DNA of 64,000 bases from Prochilodus magdalenae (lineage: Eukaryota > Chordata > Actinopteri > Characiformes > Prochilodontidae), in the NCBI GenBank assembly GCA_024036415.1, contig JAMWET010004975.1:22501-86500 (forward strand). Reading direction: 5' to 3'. The translations under genes and the position numbers were made by a program. Below the pieces are notes generated by a model. The model saw nothing but the letters and a program-made list of their open reading frames with translations. It did not search any database and was not told the DNA's origin. Position 1 is the first letter of the stretch. Each line of letters opens with the position of its first letter. Shown piece by piece: positions 55,501 through 64,000 of the stretch.

Positions 55501-58500
55501 TGTAGGTACTGTGGTATAGACTGAGTCTGTTCTACAGTTTCTCGTTAGGTGGAGTGTATAACTCTAAGCTCTAAATGTAGGTACTGTGGTATAGACTGAG
55601 TGTTCTACAGTTTCTCGTTAGGTGGAGTGTATAACTCTAAGCTCTAAATGTAGGTACTGTGGTATAGACTGAGTGTTCTACAGTTTCTCATTAGGTGGCG
55701 TGTATAACTCTAAGCTCTAAATGTAGGTACTGTGGTATAGACTGAGTCTGTTCTACAGTTCCTCATTAGGTGGAGTGTATAACTCTAAGCTCTAAATGTA
55801 GGTACTGGGGTATAGACTGAGTCTGTTCTACAGTTTCTCATTAGGTGGAGTGTATAACTCTAAGCTCTAAATGTAGGTACTGTGGTATAGACTGAGTGTT
55901 CTACAGTTTCTCGTTAGGTGGAGTGTATAACTCTAAGCTCTAAATGTAGGTACTGTGGTATAGACTGAGTCTGTTCTACAGTTTCTCATTAGGTGGAGTG
56001 TATAACTCTAAGCTCTAAATGTAGGTACGGTGGTATAGACTGAGTCTGTTCTACAGTTTCTCGTTAGGTGGAGTGTATAACTCTAAGCTCTAAATGTAGG
56101 TACTGTGGTATAGACTGAGTCTGTTCTACAGTTTCTCATTAGGTGGAGTGTATAACTCTAAGCTCTAAATGTAGGCACTGTGGTATAGACTGAGTCTGTT
56201 CTACAGTTTCTCATTAGGTGGAGTGTATAACTCTAAGCTCTAAATGTAGGTACTGTGGTATAGACTGAGTCTGTTCTACAGTTTCTCATTAGGTGGAGTG
56301 TATAACTCTAAGCTCTAAATGTAGGTACTGTGGTATAGACGGAGTGTTCTACAGTTTCTCGTTAGGTGGAGTGTATAACTCTAAGCTCTAAATGTAGGTA
56401 CTGTGGTATAGACTGAGTCTGTTCTACAGTTTCTCATTAGGTGGAGTGTATAACTCTAAGCTCTAAATGTAGGTACTGTGGTATAGACTGAGTCTGTTCT
56501 ACAGTTTCTCGTTAGGTGGAGTGTATAACTCTAAGCTCTAAATGTAGGTACTGTGGTATAGACTGAGTCTGTTCTACAGTTTCTCATTAGGTGGAGTGTA
56601 TAACTCTAAGCTCTAAATGTAGGTACTGTGGTATAGACTGAGTCTGTTCTACAGTTTCTCATTAGGTGGAGTGTATAACTCTAAGCTCTAAATGTAGGTA
56701 CTGTGGTATAGACTGAGTCTGTTCTACAGTTCCTCATTAGGTCGAGTGTATAACTCTAAATGTAGGTACTGTGGTATAGACTGAGTCTGTTCTACAGTTT
56801 CTCATTAGGTGGAGTGTATAACTCTAAGCTCTAAATGTAGGTACTGTGGTATAGACTGAGTCTGTTCTACAGTTTCTCATTAGGTGGAGTGTATAACTCT
56901 AAGCTCTAAATGTAGGTACTGTGGTATAGACTGGGTTCTGTTCTACAGTTTCTCGTTAGGTGGAGTGTATAACTCTAAGCTCTAAATGTAGGTACTGTGG
57001 TATAGACTGAGTCTGTTCTACAGTTTCTCATTAGGTGGAGTGTATAACTCTAAGCTCTAAATGTAGGTACTGTGGTATAGACTGGGTTCTGTTCTACAGT
57101 TTCTCGTTAGGTGGAGTGTATAACTCTAAGCTCTAATTGTAGGTACTGTGGTATAGACTGAGTGTTCTACAGTTTCTCGTTAGGTGGAGTGTATAACTCT
57201 AAGCTCTAAATGTAGGTACTGTGGTATAGACTGAGTCTGTTCTACAGTTTCTCATTAGGTGGAGTGTATAACTCTAAGCTCTAAATGTAGGTACTGTGGT
57301 ATAGACTGAGTCTGTTCTACAGTTTCTCATTAGGTGGAGTGTATAACTAAGCTCTAAATGTAGGTACTGTAGTATAGACTGAGTCTGTTCTACAGTTTCT
57401 CATTAGGTGGAGTGTATAACTCTAAGCTCTAAATGTAGGTACTGTGGTATAGACTGAGTCTGATCTACAGTTTCTCATTAGGTGGAGTGTATAACTCTAA
57501 GCTCTAAATAAAGGTACTGTGGTATAGACTAAGTCTGTTCTACAGTTCCTCATTAGGTGGAGTGTATAACTCTAAGCTCTAAATGTAGGTACTGTGGTAT
57601 ATACTGAGTCTGATCTACAGTTTCTCATTAGGTGGAGTGTATAACTCTAAGCTCTAAATGTAGGCACTGTGGTATAGACTGAGTCTGTTCTACAGTTTCT
57701 CATTAGGTGGAGTGTATAACTCTAAGCTCTAAATGTAGGTACTGTGGTATAGACTGAGTCTGTTCTACAGTTTCTCATTAGGTGGAGTGTATAACTCTAA
57801 GCTCTAAATGTAGGTACTGTGGTATAGACTGAGTCTGTTCTACAGTTTCTCATTAGGTGGAGTGTATAACTCTAAGCTCTAAATGTAGGTACTGTGGTAT
57901 ATACTGAGTCTGTTCTACAGTTTCTCATTAGGTGGAGTGTATAACTCTAAGCTCTAAATGTAGGCACTGTGGTATAGACTGAGTCTGTTCTACAGTTTCT
58001 CATTAGGTGGAGTGTATAACTCTAAGCTCTAAATGTAGGTACTGTGGTATAGACTGAGTCTGTTCTACAGTTCCTCATTAGGTGGAGTGTATAACTCTAA
58101 GCTCTAAATGTAGGTACTGTGGTATAGACTGTTCTCGTTAGGGTGAAGGTTCTTACCTGAGGTTTAGATCTCCTGCCTTCACGTCCTCCTCTCTTCCTCT
58201 CATCAGTTCCTCCTTCTTCTCCTTTAAAATGCTCTTCAGACGTTCTCCTTCACGGTGGCTCTCCTTTAGGAGCTCCTTCAGCGTGACCATCTCCTGCAGC
58301 CCAGCCTTCAGACCTTCCCTCATCTTTTTGTTCTCCTCCTCTCGCTCCTTCGCCTTCAGCAGCTCCACCCTCTGGTTCTCAGACAGTGATGTCACCTCCT
58401 GTCTCAGAGTTTCCATCTTTTTGGCCATCTCCTCCTTCTTCTCCCTGGCTTTCTTCACCTCCTCCTCCTTCTGTTTCAAGGACAGCCCGGTCCTCTCTTT

Positions 58501-61500
58501 CTCCCTCAGGCTCTCCTCCCTCAGAGAGCCAATCTCTCTCTCCTTCCTCCTCACTGCTTCCTCCTGGTGGTGAAGTTCTTGCTGAAGTTCCTGTAGTTTA
58601 GACCTCATGTTCTCCTCTCCGGTTCTCCTTTCTCCCAGCTGGATCTCCAGTTGCTTCATCTCTCCTTCCACTTGGCTCAGAGACTTCCTCACTCGCTCCT
58701 TTTCTTCTTCTGCATCCTCCACTCTCGTTTTCAGCCTCCTGATCTCTCCATTGCTCTCGCTCAGCAGTTGCGAATGTCGCGCTAGCTCTCTAGAACGTTG
58801 GTCCAGTTCTCCTCTCAGCTCCTCCACTTCTTCCAACAATCTCTCACTCCTCTCCTCCACTTCCTGCACTTTACGTTCTCCTCCATGTCCTCGGTTCTTC
58901 TCGAGCTGCAGTTTGTGTTCACAGTCTGAGAGTTCTTGTTCTTTCTGTCTGCGCAGGGTTCTCTCGTTCTCCAGCTCTGAGCTTGTGTCCTTCAGGTTCT
59001 CCTGAAGCGCTTCCCCCCGCTTCGTCACCTCGTCCCACCTCCTCTGGAGCCTCTCCGTCTCCTGTTCTCTCTCCCTCAGACGCCTGGTCTGGGTTTGGAG
59101 CTCCTCTTCTCGTTCTTCTGCTCTTCGGTTCGTTTCCTCGTTCTCTCGCTCCAGCTCCAACATCCTAACCCTGATCTGCTTCAGCTTCTCCTCCTTCAGC
59201 TTCATCTCTCCTTTCAGCTTTTCCTCTCTCTCCTTCCTCTCCACCTCCCCTCTTTTCCTCCTCTCTTCCACTCTCATCCTCTCCTCATCCGTGTCTTTCA
59301 CAAGCTTCCTCCATTTCTCCTCTTTCTCCTTCATCCTCTGCTCCAACGTTAGTCGTTCCTCCCTCTGTTCCTGTAACTCAGCCTTCAGTTTCTCCACCGC
59401 CTTGTTCTTCTCCTCCATTCTGCTCCGGAGCTCCTCGATCTCTCCATCCCTCCGCTCTACCTCTCTTTTCATTCTCTTCTCTTCTTCTTTGTGATCTCCC
59501 TCGATCCTGCTCCATTCTCTAATCTTCTCTTTCTCTCTTTCCTTCAGCCGTGTGCCTTCTTCCTCCATCATGATCACTCGTTCTTCTAATCTCTGCTTCT
59601 CCCTCACTTCTTTCTCTAATCCCTCCATCTCTCTCTGTAATGACTGGACTGTAGACCGTAACCCTCCGTTCTCCTCCTCTTTCTTCTCCATCTCCTCCTC
59701 CCTCTCACTTAGCAGCTTTGTGAGCTCATCCCTCTCTCCTTCCACTGCTCTGAGCTCATCCCTCTCTCTCTCCACTCTTTCTAGCAGCATTCGGTTCGCT
59801 CCTTCCTTTTCTCTCTCCATTTCACCCGCCCTCCTCTTCCATCTCTCCACCTCATCCCTCGCTTCTCTAGCGGTGTGTTCCAGATCTTTCATTTCTCTTG
59901 TCCAGTTCTTCTGGAGGTTCTCCACCTGCTCCCCTTTTTCCTCCAGCAGGGTGGAGACGTGGTCCTTCTCCCTCGTCAGTTCTTCCACTCGTTCTTTCAG
60001 CTCCTCCAGCTCTCTATCCCTCTCCCTCAGCTCTCTCTCTCTCCTCTCCCTCTCTCTCTGTCTTTCTTCTTCTTCCATCTGCTTCAGCTCCTCCAGAGTG
60101 ACCAATCTTCTCTCCAGCGTCTCCCTTTCTTTCTCTCCCTCTTTCAGCTGAGCTTTCACTCCTCCTATCACTCCATCCTTCAGCTTCACAGTGTTTGCGT
60201 ACTCCTCCAACTCCTCCTCTTTCTCTTTGATCACTCCGTCTCTCTCTCGGAGAAGATCCGCCATCTCGGCCTTCTCCATCTCACTCTTCTTCAGGTTTTC
60301 GCTCTTGAGCTCCATTTGTTCTAAGAGCCTCCGGTTCTCTACCTGGACCTCCTCCATTCTGTCTCTCCATCTCTCCACCTCATCCCTCGCTTCTCTAGCG
60401 GTGAAATCCAGATCTTTCCTTTCTCTTGTCCAGTTCCTCTGGAGGTTCTCCACCTGCTCCTCTTTTTCCTCCAGCAGGATGGAGACGTGGTCCTTCTCCC
60501 TCGTCAGTTCTTCCACTCGTTCTTTCAGCTCCTCCAGCTCTCTATCCCTCTCCCTCAGCTCTCTCTCTTTCGTCTCCTGGTCTCTTTGTCGTTCTTCCTC
60601 CTTCAGCTCCTCCAGAGCGACCAATCTTCTCTCCAGCGTCTCCCTTTCTTTCTCTCCCTCTTTCAGCTGAGCTTTCACTCCTTTTATCACACCGTCCTGC
60701 AGTTTAACAGTGTTTGTGTACTCCTCCAACTTCTTCTCTCTTTTTTCTCTTTCTCCTTCTCTCTCTCGGAGAAGATCAGCCATCTTGGTCCTCTCAGTTT
60801 GACTCATCTTCAGGTTTTTACTCTCTTGTTCCACTTGTTCCAAGAGCTTCCGGTTCTCTCCCTGAGCCTCCCTCATTCTCTCCTTCCATCTCTCCGCCTC
60901 ATCCCTCGCTTCTCTAGCAGTGTGTTCCAGATCTTTCATTTCTCTTGTCCAGTTTTTCTGGAGGTTCTCCACCTGCTCCCCTTTTTCCTCCAGCAGGATG
61001 AAGACGTGGTCCTTCTCCCTCATCAGTTCTTCCACTCGTTCTTTCAGCTCCTCCAGCTCTCTATCCCTCCCCCTCAGCTCTCTCTCTTTCCTCTCCCTCT
61101 CTCTCTGTCTTTCTTCTTCTTCCATCTGCTTCAGCTCCTCCAGAGTGCCCAGTCTTCTCTCCAGCGTCTCCCTTTCTTTCTCTCCCTCTTTCAGCTGAGC
61201 TTGCACTCCTCCTATCACTCCATCCTTCAGCTTCACAGTGTTTGCGTACTCCTCCAACTCCTCCTCTTTCTCTTTGATCACTTCGTCTCTCTCTCGGAGA
61301 AGATCCGCCATCTCGGCCTTCTCCATCTCACTCTTCTTCAGGTTTTCGCTCTTGAGCTCCATTTGTTCTAAGAGCCTCCGGTTCTCTACCTGGACCTCCT
61401 CCATTCTGTCTCTCCATCTCTCCGCCTCATCCCTCGCTTCTCTAGCGGTGAAATCCAGATCTTTCCGTGCTCTTGTCCAGTTCTTCTGGAGCTTCTCCAC

Positions 61501-63590
61501 CTGCTCCTCTTTCTCCTCCAGCAGGATGGAGACGTGGTCCTTCTCCCTCGTCAGTTCTTCCACTCGTTCTTTCAGCTCCTCCAGCTCTCTATCCCTCTCC
61601 CTCAGCTCTCTCTCTTTCGTCTCCTGGTCTCTTTGTCGTTCTTCCTCCTTCAGCTCCTCCAGAGCGACCAATCTTCTCTCCAGCGTCTCCCTTTCTTTCT
61701 CTCCCTCTTTCAGCTGAGCTTGCACTCCTCCTATCACTCCATCCTTCAGCTTCACGGTGTTTGCGTACTCCTCCAACTCCTCCTCTTTCTCCTCTATCTC
61801 TCTTTTTCTCTCTCTGAGAAGATCAGCCATCTCAGCCTTCTCCATTTCACTCTTCTTCAGGTTTTCGCTCTTGAGCTCCACTTGATCGAGGAGCTTCCGG
61901 TTCTCTACCTGGACCTCGTCCACTCTCTCCCTCCATCTCTCCGCCTCATCCCTCGCCTCCTGCAGCCGTGTTTCGGCCTCCCTCTGCTCTGACGCGTGTC
62001 TGATCTGAAGTAGCTCTGTCTCTGTCGTTTTCTCATCCATCATTCCAGACAGCTCTTTGTTTTCCTTCACCAGTCCCTCCATTCTGTTCTTCAGGGCCTC
62101 CATCTCTCCGTCCTTCAGGCCCAGCTCAGCACTCAGCTCCTCTCTCTCCCTCTGCCACGCCTCCCTCTCTCTCTCCCGCTCTGCCTCCTTCATTCTGTGC
62201 TGTTCAGCTTCTCTCTGCAGCTTCTTCACCTCCGCCTCGCTCTCCTCCCTCTCTCTGTCTAGCCTCCTCCTCTCCTCCCTCGTTCTCTCTCTCTCCTCCT
62301 CTCTCAGTGCCGTCTCTCGCTCCAGCTCCGCCCGAACGCACTCCACCTCACCTACACACATCAGACAACATCACTTCATTACGACACTCTGACGAATGGA
62401 CGGGGAAGGTAAGCAGAGCATATCAGTCAAATGCAGCATCTGCAGTTTAGCATCTTTAGCTCTACAGCTACAAAGCTAACGTAGCTAACCGGTAACTAAA
62501 GCTTATACCCAACAAATTAGCACAATGCTAACTGCACAGCCAAATCATCGACCACTTGTCTCACACACGTCAGTGAACGTCCCTTCTTAACGTCCATTCC
62601 AGCTTAGATGGTGCAGCAGGCAGGGTGGTGTCCTGATGTAGCTGACTCGTGCTAATCGGTGGGGTATAAACTCCTTTAGCGGTTAGCTACATTAGCCTCG
62701 TAGCTCCAGGGCTGATTGACTAAACAAGGAGACTTCAGACACTGAACACGTCCTGACTGGCTACACCCGGACTAGGAGGAGGGAACCGAGTGGGTTCTCA
62801 CCCTGAAGAACATCTTTGGCCTGCAGGAGCGTGTGGACCTGCAGCTGGAGCTGAGAACGCTCAACCTCCGCACCAGAGACTCCGTCCTGAAGAACACCCA
62901 GCTGCTGCTGCAGCGTCACTCTCAGATCTCTGGAGAGACCAACATCAGTGACATTAACACCAACATCGTTAACACCAACATCGTTAACACCAACACCAGC
63001 ATCATTAACACCAACACCAGCATCATTAACACCAACACCAGCATCATTAACACCAACACCACCATCATCAACACCAACACCAACATGATCTCGGATACCT
63101 GAGCTCCTCCGTGTGCTGCTGTAACTCCTCCTTCTCTCTCTCCACAGCGCTCAGTCTCTCCTCCAACTGATCTCTCTCTCTCTCCACCTCCTCCCTCTCT
63201 CTCCCCACTCTCCTCTCTCGCTCCACCGCTCGCCCCAGCTCCGCCTGAGCTTTACACAGGTCCTCACACACCGCCTGGTACTGACCACTCAGCTGACCAC
63301 ACACAGGTATACATGTCGTTATGAGTTTCTGCTGTTTGTGTTTACGTTAATGAAACACAACAAATAACAATCACCCGGTAACCACGTTAACCACACCCCC
63401 CAACACCCCCCACCAATCCCATACAGCCTTAACACCCCCAACACCAACCTGTTCATTCCCCTCTCTCTCCTCAGCCAGAGCGGAGGTCTCTCTGTCTCTC
63501 TCCTCTCTCAGTGTCTGTATGTCTCTCTGCAGATCTCTCTCTCTGTCTCTGAGCTGCTGAAGGACGTCTAGCTCCGCCTCCCGACAGGTC
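49317..63590 (-). CDS. Large coiled-coil protein, rootletin/CEP250-like; nine exons seen, 5' end outside window
   Basis: Exons on the minus strand: 63590-63449, 63292-63099, 62929-62802, 62351-58157, 55428-54795, 53352-53191, 51802-51743, 50927-50871 and 49553-49317 (stop TGA). I placed each by AG/GT boundaries, and all phases agree, giving 5,808 coding bases after the first partial codon, about 1,935 residues. The protein is almost wholly charged heptad coiled coil rich in E, K, R and L with no enzymatic motif. The C-terminal exons read QQVEHLRLLLAVDHQERVE and end QLQRD. In general design (very long uninterrupted coiled coil, many short 3' exons) it recalls rootletin or CEP250/C-Nap1, which link centrioles and ciliary rootlets, but I cannot exclude another coiled-coil family. 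The central exon has internal duplications, and most introns contain minisatellites. Confidence 0.75.
49600..50575. repeat. 56-bp minisatellite in the last intron of the coiled-coil gene, about 17 copies
   Basis: The unit agataccgactcgccgtctg plus tcctcacgtccgcccggttaatcctaaaccccagcc recurs at exactly 56 bp (49625, 49681, 49737 and on). Confidence 0.93.
50576..50870. other. Remainder of the last intron
   Basis: Unique sequence; nothing recognised. Confidence 0.5.
50871..50927 (-). CDS. Coiled-coil gene exon (57 bp)
   Basis: The acceptor gttctctctgcag precedes DEADELKRLRDQTGDLTQQ with donor gtgagg. Phase 0 on both sides. Confidence 0.78.
50928..51742. other. Intron of the coiled-coil gene
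   Basis: Contains loosely repeated gtggtgaaatgtgcagaagt words at 51230-51345. No further exon is seen and none is required by phase. Confidence 0.5.
51743..51802 (-). CDS. Coiled-coil gene exon (60 bp)
   Basis: The acceptor ggtgtgtgacag precedes VELERNRLKQQLPQRDSGTQ with donor gtatga. It continues the preceding TLQQ heptads and is in phase 0. Confidence 0.75.
51808..52650. repeat. 36-bp minisatellite beside a splice acceptor, about 23 copies
   Basis: The unit caaacaccggtcacacacgg plus acaccaaacacaccgt has few variants (g/a, gcg/acg, acagatacc). It starts a few bases from the 60-bp exon's acceptor. Frames stay open on both strands because 36 is a multiple of three. Confidence 0.93.
52651..53190. 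other. Intron with GGTTCT/AGAACC-rich element
   Basis: 52740-52970 holds several agaacc/ggttct words in both orientations, like 12348-12602. No exon is recognised. Confidence 0.4.
53191..53352 (-). CDS. Coiled-coil gene exon (162 bp)
   Basis: The acceptor ggctgtgtggaag precedes VCEEEGVERIEALQRAVAQL and the exon ends QLRLTLQQ with donor gtacgc. Phase 0 on both sides. Confidence 0.8.
53353..53969. other. Intron of the coiled-coil gene
   Basis: Unique sequence with a G-rich ggggggccgtggggggccgt stretch near 53826. No exon is seen. Confidence 0.5.
53970..54262. repeat. gattgatttgggg-type simple/minisatellite repeat in intron
   Basis: Irregular tandem gattgatttgggg, gggatttggtaggggg and gattcgaggattg words. 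Confidence 0.85.
54385..54794. repeat. 45-bp minisatellite carrying a donor-like motif, about 9 copies
   Basis: On the minus strand the unit reads gaggtgaggaggcgataagg plus gtctctgtgtgatgttcggttatg. The array begins exactly at the real splice donor of the 634-bp exon (aacgag|gtgagg), and each further copy again reads atggag|gtgagg. Confidence 0.93.
54795..55428 (-). CDS. Coiled-coil gene exon (634 bp)
   Basis: The acceptor cccactctcag precedes VHSLEQEKEGLQEKLLLREA and the exon ends HSRTQNE with donor gtgagg. It is followed at once by a 45-bp minisatellite that repeats a donor-like sequence. Confidence 0.85.
55455..58140. repeat. 75-bp minisatellite filling an intron, about 36 copies
   Basis: The unit gtgtataactctaagctcta plus aatgtaggtactgtggtatagactgagtc and tgttctacagtttctcattaggtgga is very homogeneous, with 71-72-bp shortened copies (gagtgttc for gagtctgttc). 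It fills nearly the entire intron between the 634-bp and 4,195-bp exons. Confidence 0.95.
58157..62351 (-). CDS. Coiled-coil gene, giant central exon (4,195 bp)
   Basis: The acceptor gatgtgtgtag precedes 62351 and the donor gtaaga follows 58157 (ctcag|gtaaga). About 1,398 residues are encoded without a stop. Between 59839 and 61932 lie four related units of 519, 528, 519 and 528 bp, each containing AREARDE.ERW, NTVKL.DGVI, ERETLERRL and EKDHV. Units 1 and 3 share EELKEEERQRDQETKEREL, and units 2 and 4 share EELKQMEEEERQRERE, showing a duplication of a 1,047-bp pair. The + strand of the exon is C/T-rich, giving long shadow frames that are not genes. Confidence 0.88.
62352..62801. other. Intron of the coiled-coil gene
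   Basis: Contains many gctaac/agcta words. A segment ttccagcttagatggtgcag (about 62599) resembles one arm of the foldback element at 12107. Confidence 0.45.
62802..62929 (-). CDS. Coiled-coil gene, third visible exon (128 bp)
   Basis: The acceptor gtctctccag precedes the codon-completing base, then DLRVTLQQQLGVLQDGVSG and on to LLQAKDVLQ with donor gtgaga. Phases fit both neighbours exactly, although no long open frame marks this exon on its own. Confidence 0.75.
62940..63090. repeat. 21-bp minisatellite in intron
   Basis: aacaccaacaccagcatcat plus t is repeated about six times between two short exons, with simpler aacatcgtt variants at the left. Confidence 0.88.
63099..63292 (-). CDS. Coiled-coil gene, second visible exon (194 bp)
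   Basis: The acceptor gtgtgtggtcag precedes LSGQYQAVCEDLCKAQAELG and the exon runs to QQHTEELR with donor gtatcc. It ends with two bases of an arginine codon that the next exon completes. Confidence 0.75.
63449..63590 (-). CDS. Coiled-coil gene, first exon visible in window (142 bp)
   Basis: The acceptor ggtgtttcag precedes 63590. One base completes a codon, followed by TCREAELDVLQQLRDRERDL and ends at GNEQ with donor gttggt, which is weak. Phase 0 at the 3' end. Confidence 0.7.
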
Positions 63591-64000
63591 CTGAAACACC
63601 ACACATATAATAAACACAGTCCATAAATAAATACAGCCCATCAGCCAGGATGGGTTTAGCTTAGCTTCTCTGGTTTGAGCTCCTGAGCTACGATGCTAAT
63701 GTAGCTAACAGACAAATAAGCTAAAAACATCAGTTAGCATGGTGCTAATGGCAGAGCTAAATCCTATACCGCTAACATTAGTATATCGGTATATTAGCAT
63801 CATGCTAAACCGACCAGTGGTCAGAGCAGCGGGTCCTCACTGTGTTAGTCATTAACAGTGGATCCAGTGACGGACTGAAGGAGCGACGAATCAGAGGCCA
63901 GTGAGTAAGCATGGTCGGTGCTGGAGGTCTGGACGTGGACAGGGACGTGGAATGATACGCGAGTGTTCAGCTTCAGACTGTTCTCTGACCTTAGCTCTGT
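63591..64000. other. Intron of the coiled-coil gene at the window edge
   Basis: Rich in gctaa/ttagc words. I see no further exon before the edge, so the 5' part of the gene lies beyond it. Confidence 0.5.

Noticed and set aside
58229..62392. Many S/L-rich open frames on the + strand
   Set aside because: Shadows of the E/K/R/L-rich coiled-coil exon on the minus strand.

Overview
This is vertebrate, almost certainly teleost fish, nuclear DNA. The evidence is a run of intron-poor C2H2 zinc-finger exons with TGEKPY-type linkers, decayed NLR-type leucine-rich repeats, a tRNA-derived SINE, a Tc1/mariner remnant, other fish-type interspersed repeats, and a very heavy load of minisatellites. I see no bacterial, viral or organellar gene organisation. 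The species cannot be fixed from the sequence alone.

Positions 1 to about 47 kb hold a tandem family of paralogous zinc-finger genes, all on the + strand, here called ZNF-1 to ZNF-8. ZNF-1 is at 5738-6631, ZNF-2 at 14624-15577, ZNF-3 at 20866-21894, ZNF-4 at 23720-24484, ZNF-5 at 29085-30113, ZNF-6 (a broken copy) at 33742-34131, ZNF-7 at 38294-39445 and ZNF-8 at 45132-46271. A further finger relic lies near 10.3 kb. Each gene body is one exon that starts at a pyrimidine-rich splice acceptor, carries a short N-terminal leader and 7 to 12 fingers at a strict 28-residue spacing, and in most copies ends in an atypical short finger ending H-K-C. No KRAB, SCAN or BTB domain is visible. Upstream of most bodies lies a recurring leader module of about 200 to 320 bp: one or more CTCF-like boxes, a GC/purine-rich stretch, an NRF1-like palindrome and then a conserved short ORF. 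I count ten clear modules (A to J) plus a few relics. I infer that they are the promoters and first exons of the paralogs, which would make the cluster a set of promoter-plus-gene cassettes.

From 40 to 45 kb, leader modules are mixed with minus-strand NLR-type LRR fragments, and a segment is duplicated between 40.2-41.1 kb and 43.9-44.7 kb.

From 49.1 kb to the right edge, on the - strand and convergent with the zinc-finger array, lies the 3' part of a large coiled-coil gene. I can join nine exons (63590 down to 49317) whose splice phases all agree, giving about 1,935 residues in the window. The 5' end lies outside. The best family guess is rootletin/CEP250 (C-Nap1), by coiled-coil style only. 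Its 4.2-kb central exon contains a recent tandem duplication of a 173+176-residue pair, and most of its introns are filled by different minisatellites.

The most interesting candidate system is the zinc-finger array with repeated CTCF-like/NRF1-like leader modules, which superficially resembles promoter-choice clusters such as protocadherins. This is inference and needs transcript and binding data. Gene-free stretches are occupied mainly by tandem arrays with units of 11 to 75 bp.
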